A stretch of DNA of 64,000 nucleotides from Reyranella soli. Lineage in GTDB: Bacteria; Pseudomonadota; Alphaproteobacteria; Reyranellales; Reyranellaceae. Made by a program: the position numbers and the translations under genes. Below, piece by piece: positions 58,711-64,000 of this stretch; position 1 is the first letter of the stretch, and each line of letters starts with the position of its first letter. The stretch is from positions 16,402 through 80,401 of the forward strand of contig NZ_BKAJ01000011.1 in assembly GCF_007992495.1 (NCBI RefSeq), written 5' to 3'. Below the pieces are notes generated by a model. The model did no database searches. It was not told where the DNA came from and saw only the letters and a list, made by a program, of their open reading frames with translations.

Positions 58711-59636
58711 AGACCGAAACGACGAGGGGCGCGATTCTGCGCTCGCCGTTCCTGTGGGTCGGCGTGCTGTTGCTGCTGGCGATCGTGGGCGCGCTGGTGT
58801 TCAGCGACAGCGTCGCCGACCTGGCGCGCTTCTCGGCCGAGTTCCAACGGCGCATCCAGCAGACCCTGTCGGGGTCCCTGCGCGATATCAAGAGCGGCTC
58901 GGGCTCGCTGGCGCTGTGGACGCTGGCCACCGTGTGCTTCGGCTACGGCGTGGTCCACACGCTGGGGCCGGGGCACGGCAAGGCGGTGGTGGTTGCCTAC
59001 TTCCTCGACAGCACGCGGCCGCGCGCCTGGATCGAAGGCGTCTTCGCCGGCGCCTGGATCGCCTTCACCCATACGCTGGCGGCGCTGCTGCTGGCCGGCG
59101 CGCTGAAGCTCTTGGGCACGGTCGGCCTGCTCGGCGCCCTGCGCGAGGTGCGCAACGTCGAGATGGTGTCGTACCTGCTGATCCTGCTGATCGGCATCTG
59201 GCGGCTGTGGGCAGGCATCACCGGCCGCCTGCATGAGCATCATCACGGCGAGGATCACGGGCATGCACGTGGTCACGATCATCATCACGATGATCATGAT
59301 CATCATCACCACGACACCAGGCAGCGCACGCTCGCGGGCTGGCTGCTCCTGACGGCGGCCGGCATCGCGCCCTGCGCCGGCGCCCTGGTCGTGATCCTGC
59401 TGTCGATCGCGCTCGACGTCGTCTGGGCGGGCGTCATCGGCGTCATCGCCATCGCGCTAGGCATGGCGATCACGCTCTCGGCGATCGGGCTTGCCTCCAT
59501 GGTGGCGCACCGCTTGATCATCGCCGACGGCCGCAGCCAGGAGATCGGCCGGTTCACGGCGATCGCCGCCTCGCTGATCGTTATCGCCACGGCCGGCACG
59601 CTGTTGCTGGGCTCGCTCGAACGCTTCTTCCGCTGA
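58695..59636 (+). CDS. Nickel/cobalt efflux transporter (NicO/RcnA family)
   Basis: 313 residues with about six or seven membrane helices. Family motifs are VVHTLGPGHGKAVVVAYFLDS and, further on, GIAPCAGALVVILLSIALDVVW. A cytoplasmic loop near residues 178-205 is extremely histidine-rich (HEHHHGEDHG and HDHHHDDHDHHHHD), a typical metal-binding segment. It exports Ni/Co. The gene overlaps DUF1007 by 16 bp and ends just before an EamA gene. No RcnR regulator is adjacent. Confidence 0.93.
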   Translation: MPASVKTETTRGAILRSPFLWVGVLLLLAIVGALVFSDSVADLARFSAEFQRRIQQTLSGSLRDIKSGSGSLALWTLATVCFGYGVVHTLGPGHGKAVVVAYFLDSTRPRAWIEGVFAGAWIAFTHTLAALLLAGALKLLGTVGLLGALREVRNVEMVSYLLILLIGIWRLWAGITGRLHEHHHGEDHGHARGHDHHHDDHDHHHHDTRQRTLAGWLLLTAAGIAPCAGALVVILLSIALDVVWAGVIGVIAIALGMAITLSAIGLASMVAHRLIIADGRSQEIGRFTAIAASLIVIATAGTLLLGSLERFFR

Positions 59637-59637
59637 C

Positions 59638-60522
59638 ATGGCCGACGCCAAGGCGCCAGCACGGGTGTCGCGCCCCATGCTGGGGATGCTTTACATGTGC
59701 GCGGCCTGTGCGCTGTTCCCGGTCATGAACGGCATCGTGAAGCTGTTGGCCGTCAGTTACGAGCCGACGCAGATCGTGTGGTTCCGCATCGTCGTCCATC
59801 TCGGGCTGGTTGCGCTGGTCTTCACGCCGCGCATGGGCCTCGATCTCTTTCGGACGCATCGCATCGGGCTACAATTCCTGAGCTCGGTCATGATGCTGCT
59901 GTCGACCTTGTTCTTCTTCTCCGCCGTGAAGTCAGTCGGCGTCGCCGAGGCGATCGCCGTGAGCTTCGTGGCGCCGCTCGCCGTCGTGCTGCTGGCCTGG
60001 CCGGTGCTCGGCGAGCGCATCACGGCGATGCGCCTCGTCGCGGTCGTCCTGGGCTTCGCCGGCGTGCTGGTGGTGATCCGGCCGGGCAGCTCGGTGTTCC
60101 AGTGGGCGTCGGTGCTGCTGCTGGGCAGCGCACTCTGCTATGCGGGTTACCAGGTCATCATCCGCCGCCTGGCAGGCATCGACCATCCGGCGACCTCGAT
60201 CTTCTACAGCGTGCTTTTAGGCGCGATCGTCATGTCCGCGGCGATGCCTTTCGTCTGGATGTGGCCCAAGAGCCTCGTCGACTGGCTGCTGCTCCTGTCG
60301 CTCGGCGCGCTGGGCGGCTTCGGCCACTACTGCGTTGCCCGCGCGTTGACCTATGCCTCGGCCAACCTGATCGCGCCGCTCAACTACACGCAGATGATCG
60401 GCTCGGTGATCGTCGGCTACCTGATGTTCGCCGAGGTGCCCGACCTCTACACATGGCTCGGCACAGTGCTGATCATCGGGGCGGGGCTGCTCGTGACGCT
60501 GCAGACGAGACGGGCGAGCTAG
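59638..60522 (+). CDS. EamA/DMT family transporter
   Basis: 294 residues with ten membrane helices in two repeats. The first repeat begins LYMCAACALFPVMNGIVKLLAVSYEPTQIVW and has EAIAVSFVAPLAVVLLAWPVLGERITAMRLVAV. The second repeat ends with YTQMIGSVIVGYLMFAEVPDLYTWLGTVLII. The ATG starts one base after the NicO stop codon. The substrate is unknown. Confidence 0.9.
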   Translation: MADAKAPARVSRPMLGMLYMCAACALFPVMNGIVKLLAVSYEPTQIVWFRIVVHLGLVALVFTPRMGLDLFRTHRIGLQFLSSVMMLLSTLFFFSAVKSVGVAEAIAVSFVAPLAVVLLAWPVLGERITAMRLVAVVLGFAGVLVVIRPGSSVFQWASVLLLGSALCYAGYQVIIRRLAGIDHPATSIFYSVLLGAIVMSAAMPFVWMWPKSLVDWLLLLSLGALGGFGHYCVARALTYASANLIAPLNYTQMIGSVIVGYLMFAEVPDLYTWLGTVLIIGAGLLVTLQTRRAS

Positions 60523-60538
60523 CTGCGGACTACACTCG

Positions 60539-60566
60539 CTGTCATCCCGAGCGCAGCGAGGGACGA
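60539..60566. repeat. Half copy of palindromic repeat family A
   Basis: CTGTCATCCCGAGCGCAGCG and the next bases match one arm of the family A palindrome (9439 onward). The mirror arm is missing. It lies between the EamA gene and the PEP-mutase-family gene. Confidence 0.75.
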
Positions 60567-60585
60567 CAGCGTGTTGGAGGAAACA

Positions 60586-61506
60586 ATGCCGTACCTGGTC
60601 GCCACCGACCTGCCCACCGTTCCCGCCGGTCAGCGCCTCCGCAACTTGCTCGAGCGGCCGGGCATCCTGCAGATGCCGGGCACGCACAACGGCATGGCGG
60701 CCCTGCAGGCCAAGGCCGCGGGCTTCGACGCACTCTATCTTTCGGGAGCGGCGATGACCGCCTCGATGGGCCTGCCCGATCTCGGCGTCATCACGGTCGA
60801 CGAGGTCTGCTTCTTCATCCGACAGGTCACGCGCTCCTCGGGCCTGCCGGTGCTGGTCGACGGCGACACCGGCTACGGCGAGGCGCTGAACGTCATGCAC
60901 ATGGTGCGCGCCTTCGAGGACGCCGGTGCCGCCGCGGTCCATATCGAGGACCAGATTCTCCCGAAGAAGTGCGGCCACCTGAACAACAAGAAGCTCGCCG
61001 ATCCGCACGACATGGCGGCCAAGGTGGCCGCTGCCGCCAAGGCGCGCCGGAGCCTGTTCATCATCGCCCGCACCGACGGTGCCGCAAGCGAAGGCATCGA
61101 CGGCGCCGTGGCCCGCGCCAAGCGCTATGTCGAGGCGGGCGCCGACGCGATCTTTCCCGAGGCATTGCACAACGCCGAGATGTTCCGCGCCTTCGCCAAG
61201 GCCATGCCCGGCGTGAAGCTTTTGGCCAACATGACCGAGTTCGGTCAGACGCCGTTCTTCACCGCTAGCGAGTTCGAGGCGATGGGCTACAAGATGGTGA
61301 TCTGGCCGGTCTCCGCGCTGCGCGTCGCCAACAAGGCGCAGGAGAAGCTGTATCGCACGCTGAAGCGCGACGGCGGCACCCAGAACATGCTCGCCGAGAT
61401 GCAGACACGGGCGGAACTCTACCAGACGATTGGCTACCACCAGTACGAGGCGCTCGATGCCTCGATTGTCGAGACCGTCGTGCCGCAGGGAATGCCGCAG
61501 CGGTAG
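60586..61506 (+). CDS. Isocitrate lyase/PEP mutase family protein (PrpB-like)
   Basis: 306 residues. The active-site loop KKCGH (Cys129) is the diagnostic motif of isocitrate and methylisocitrate lyases. The N-terminal PGILQMPGTHNGMAALQAKAAGFDALYLSG and the metal-binding VDGDTGYGEA match the family. Methylisocitrate lyase, carboxyvinyl-carboxyphosphonate mutase or oxaloacetate decarboxylase are possible; methylisocitrate lyase is the best guess. No prpC or prpD lies near. The ATG at 60586 has ggagg upstream; a TTG at 60571 is less likely. Confidence 0.9.
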   Translation: MPYLVATDLPTVPAGQRLRNLLERPGILQMPGTHNGMAALQAKAAGFDALYLSGAAMTASMGLPDLGVITVDEVCFFIRQVTRSSGLPVLVDGDTGYGEALNVMHMVRAFEDAGAAAVHIEDQILPKKCGHLNNKKLADPHDMAAKVAAAAKARRSLFIIARTDGAASEGIDGAVARAKRYVEAGADAIFPEALHNAEMFRAFAKAMPGVKLLANMTEFGQTPFFTASEFEAMGYKMVIWPVSALRVANKAQEKLYRTLKRDGGTQNMLAEMQTRAELYQTIGYHQYEALDASIVETVVPQGMPQR

Positions 61507-61732
61507 CGCAGGCGTGCCGGGCAGGGAGCGCAGAGAAAATCCGCCGGAGCACGGGCGGCCCTCCATCGGACGTGCCCACCTCAATCGACCGCCTCGGGCT
61601 GACGACCCCACACGCCGTCGACTCCCGATCCGACAGCAGAGTGTAGGCATCAGTGAAAGCGCGTTTCCCGTGACGAACGGGTGATATGGCGTATTCCGCC
61701 AATTACAGGCGGATCGCAGACAACGGCCATGT
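61507..61732. other. Intergenic region with a small hairpin
   Basis: 226 bases between convergent genes with no open frame I can support. It contains CCGCC-AATTACA-GGCGG at 61697-61713 and no clear U-run. Nothing else is recognisable. Confidence 0.5.
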
Positions 61733-62521
61733 TCACTGATTGCGCCGTTCAGACCGCAGCGTCGGCAGGCCGACTCCGGCGGCATCGAAGCCGCCGTCGA
61801 CCGCCAGCACCTGCCCGGTGATGTAAGTGGCCTGCTCGCTGCACAGGAAACAGATCGCATTGGCGAGTTCTTGCTCCAGGCCGTAGCGGTTGAGCGGAAT
61901 GTGGTCGTGATAGTCCGCGCGGATCGCCGGCGTGTGGACGGCCTTGGCCATTGCGGTATCGACCGGCCCTGGCGCCACGGCGTTGACGCGGATGCCGTAT
62001 TCTCCGAGCTCGGCCGCCTGCTGCTTGGTCAGATGCGCCAAGCCCGCCTTGCTGGTGCCGTAGGCGACGCGCAGCGTCGAGGCGCGCAGGCCCGAGATCG
62101 AGGTGATGTTGACGATGGCACCGCCGCCCCGGTCGCGCATGATCGGCGCCACTGCCTGGGTCATCAGGAAGGGACCGGTCAGATTGACCGCGAGGACGCG
62201 TTGCCATTCCTCCAGCGTCACGTCCAGCATCGGCTTGAACACGGCGATGCCGGCATTGTTGACCAGTGCGTCGATGCGGCCGAACTGACGCTGGGTGTGC
62301 TCCACGGCAGCCTGGACGGCGCTGGCATCGGAGACGTCGGCTTGGAGTGCCAGGGTGGCGTCGGCCCGGTTTAAGGCATTGGCCGCGGAGCGCAGCGTGT
62401 CGCCCAGGACGTCCAGCATCGCCACATGCCAGCCGTCGTCCAGGAAGCGGGCCGCTGTCGCGAGACCGATGCCCCGCGCTGCGCCTGTCACAAAGGCAAC
62501 CTTCTTCGGCTCAGACGGCAT
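61733..62521 (-). CDS. SDR family oxidoreductase
   Basis: 262 residues. Nucleotide-binding motif VAFVTGAARGIGLATAARF at the N-terminus, NNAG, serine in NITSISGLR and the pair YGTSKAGLAH (Tyr-x-x-x-Lys). The C-terminal part ATYITGQVLAVDGG is typical of 3-ketoacyl-reductase-like and sugar dehydrogenases. The substrate is unknown. Its start follows the amidase stop by 6 bp on the same strand, so they are probably cotranscribed. Confidence 0.9.
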   Translation of the reverse strand: MPSEPKKVAFVTGAARGIGLATAARFLDDGWHVAMLDVLGDTLRSAANALNRADATLALQADVSDASAVQAAVEHTQRQFGRIDALVNNAGIAVFKPMLDVTLEEWQRVLAVNLTGPFLMTQAVAPIMRDRGGGAIVNITSISGLRASTLRVAYGTSKAGLAHLTKQQAAELGEYGIRVNAVAPGPVDTAMAKAVHTPAIRADYHDHIPLNRYGLEQELANAICFLCSEQATYITGQVLAVDGGFDAAGVGLPTLRSERRNQ

Positions 62522-62527
62522 GGTTGC

Positions 62528-63934
62528 CTAGAGACCCAGCGCCGACAGGTCGGGCGCGCGCCGATGGAAGTCGGTGGCGTCCTGGAAGGCCTTGCCCAAT
62601 CGCAGCACGTCGCGCTCTGCAAAGGGCTTGCCGACGATCTGGACGCCGACCGGCAGGCCGCCGGACTGGCCGGCCGGCATGGCGAGGCCGCACAGGCCGA
62701 GATAGTTGGCGGGCCGTGTCAGATAGCCCGGGATCGGCGAGGTCTCGTCGACCTCGGACAAGGGGATCGCGGGGATCGCCATGGTCGGCAGCAGGAGCGC
62801 GTCGTAGGCGCAGAACCATTCGTTGAAGAAGCGCCGCCGCTGCTCGAGGATCCGCATCTCCTCGGGATAGGCGCCCGGTGCCAATTGCTTGGCGGCCTGG
62901 GCACGGGCGCGCACGCCGGGCCCGATCGCCTTGTCGCTGTCCTCGATGTAATCGCGATGCAGGGCATAGGCTTCCGACGCGATGATCGTGCCGGCCGGCC
63001 GCGACAGGTCGAAGTACCAGTCGGGCAGGCGCACCGCTTCGACCGTGGCGCCCAGGCTTTCGAACGTCCGCCCGGCCGACTGCCAGGCCTTGATCACGTC
63101 GGCATGCATGAAGCCGGGAAGCTGCTTGGTGTCGGGCAGGGCAACGCGCATGCCCTCGATCGAGCCCGGCTTGGCCGCGGCCGTGAAGTCCTCGATTGGC
63201 TGGCCGAACGTCGTGGGATCGCGCGCGTCGGGCGCGGCGAGCGCATTGAGGAGCAGGGCGCAGTCCTCGACGCTACGCGCCATGGGGCCGATCGAATCGA
63301 GCGTCCAGCTCAAGAGCATGGTGCCCGACAGGCCGATGCGGCCGAACGTGACCTTCAAGCCGACCAGGCCGTTGAAGGCCGAGGGGATGCGCACCGAGCC
63401 GCCGGTGTCGCTGCCGATGCCGGCCGGCGTGAGCCGCGCGGCGACGGCGACGCCGGTGCCGCTCGACGAGCCGCCCGGCACGCGATGCGTCTGCAGGTCC
63501 CAGGGATTCCACGGCGCGCCCATCAGCGGGTTGGTGCCCCAGCCGCCGAAGGCGAACTCGACCATGTGCAGCTTGCCGAGCGGCACCATGCCGGCGGCAG
63601 TGAGCCGCTCGACCGTGTTGGAGGTCTCGGTGGCGACGCGCTTCTCGAACATCTTGGAGCCGCCGGTACCGACGCGGCCGGCGATGTCGCACAGGTCCTT
63701 GTAGGCGATCGGCAGGCCGTGCAGCGGCCCCAGCGGAAAGCCTCCGGCGCGCGCCTTGTCGGCGCCGTCGGCCATCGCCTTGGCCTCCTTGGCATAGACC
63801 TCGGTGAAGGCATGCAGCTTGCCGTTGGCCTTGGCGATGCGGCCGAGCAAGCCATCGACGATCTCGCGCGAGGAGAACTTTTTGGCGGCAAGGCCGGCGG
63901 AGAGTTCGGTCAGGGTGAGGTCGTGGAGTTGCAT
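62528..63934 (-). CDS. Amidase (amidase signature family)
   Basis: 468 residues. The Ser-cis-Ser-Lys triad is Lys79 in PIAYKDLCD, Ser156 in VPGGSSSGTG and Ser180 in GSDTGGSVRIPSAF. These spacings match the amidase signature family that hydrolyses carboxamides, including GatA, nicotinamidases and aryl amidases. GatA is unlikely because gatB and gatC are absent. The ATG at 63934 is the first of this frame. An SDR gene follows in the same run. Confidence 0.92.
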   Translation of the reverse strand: MQLHDLTLTELSAGLAAKKFSSREIVDGLLGRIAKANGKLHAFTEVYAKEAKAMADGADKARAGGFPLGPLHGLPIAYKDLCDIAGRVGTGGSKMFEKRVATETSNTVERLTAAGMVPLGKLHMVEFAFGGWGTNPLMGAPWNPWDLQTHRVPGGSSSGTGVAVAARLTPAGIGSDTGGSVRIPSAFNGLVGLKVTFGRIGLSGTMLLSWTLDSIGPMARSVEDCALLLNALAAPDARDPTTFGQPIEDFTAAAKPGSIEGMRVALPDTKQLPGFMHADVIKAWQSAGRTFESLGATVEAVRLPDWYFDLSRPAGTIIASEAYALHRDYIEDSDKAIGPGVRARAQAAKQLAPGAYPEEMRILEQRRRFFNEWFCAYDALLLPTMAIPAIPLSEVDETSPIPGYLTRPANYLGLCGLAMPAGQSGGLPVGVQIVGKPFAERDVLRLGKAFQDATDFHRRAPDLSALGL

Positions 63935-63970
63935 GTGCGCTACGCTTTCCTTTTTCTCTTCGACTCATCC

Positions 63971-64000
63971 TCTTCCGGACCGCGCGCATCCTGCGCGCTC
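63971..64000. repeat. Start of a third cloverleaf-like element, cut by window end
   Basis: TCTTCCGGACCGCGCGC at 63971-63987 is identical over all 17 bases to the left outer arm at 20506-20522. The following ATCCTGCGCGCTC begins an inner part that differs from both other copies. The rest lies outside the window. Confidence 0.7.

Noticed and set aside
59230..59320. CAT/CAC-rich tract considered as a microsatellite
   Set aside because: It is in frame within the NicO gene and encodes the histidine-rich metal loop typical of that family.

Overview
The window is ordinary chromosomal DNA of a high-GC alphaproteobacterium. I infer the group from gene order and content. A protein-L-isoaspartate methyltransferase-like gene, a TolC gene, a PopZ/DUF2497 gene and valS stand together at 35.2-40.8 kb, an arrangement I associate with alphaproteobacteria. 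There are also many CoA-transferase, acyl-CoA dehydrogenase, Bug/TctC, MlrC-type and Rieske genes, as in soil catabolic genomes such as Reyranella or Rhodospirillales relatives. No rRNA or other taxonomic marker is present, so the genus stays open. I saw no prophage, IS transposase, CRISPR array or plasmid backbone.

Layout. 0-1.7 kb: tonB (5' end cut off)-exbB-exbD, closed by a near-perfect hairpin shared with a convergent VOC gene. 2.2-4.4 kb: acyl-CoA dehydrogenase divergent from a LysR regulator. 4.4-7.7 kb: prolyl oligopeptidase, GNAT, LysE exporter. 7.7-9.4 kb: a short-chain dehydrogenase with a Tat-like N-terminus, divergent from a TetR regulator over two operator-like palindromes. 9.5-12.2 kb: a GNAT gene with a broken or non-standard start, HAD hydrolase, membrane protein and second TetR. 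12.2-16.2 kb: cupin, beta-hydroxyacid dehydrogenase, MlrC metallopeptidase and a convergent MFS exporter. 16.2-18.2 kb: lipoprotein, hisI, Fur/Zur regulator, DUF952. 18.3-23.6 kb: a polyamine-type ABC importer and a FAD amine oxidase in one operon that is interrupted by palindromic repeats.

23.6-35.1 kb: DUF4336 in a lower-GC patch, GST, cystathionine beta-lyase, GNAT, small secreted protein, mercaptopyruvate sulfurtransferase, AlaX, a LodB/halogenase-like flavoprotein, a cysK-kynU-ribokinase operon, a Nudix hydrolase, tRNA-Asn and tRNA-Cys. 35.2-40.8 kb: the envelope/valS block. 40.8-46.3 kb: GNAT, phytanoyl-CoA-type dioxygenase, thiolase-like protein, class III CoA-transferase, EamA transporter, GNAT. 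46.4-51.6 kb: Bug solute-binding protein with a Rieske oxygenase, two alpha/beta hydrolases, LysR. 51.7-57.3 kb: pyrD, SDR, two tandem paralogous secreted proteins, parE. 57.6-64.0 kb: thioesterase, DUF1007 and NicO metal transporter, EamA, PEP-mutase/isocitrate-lyase family enzyme, SDR, amidase.

The most unusual layer is intergenic. At least five families of GC-rich palindromic elements occupy gaps between genes. One family forms a three-way-junction (cloverleaf-like) fold with a shared outer stem and exchangeable inner hairpins. In one case it fills almost exactly the gap between a stop codon and the next start codon. I did not find a convincing new multi-gene system; the best leads are these elements, the interrupted GNAT start and the 14-codon frame ahead of the LodB-like flavoprotein.
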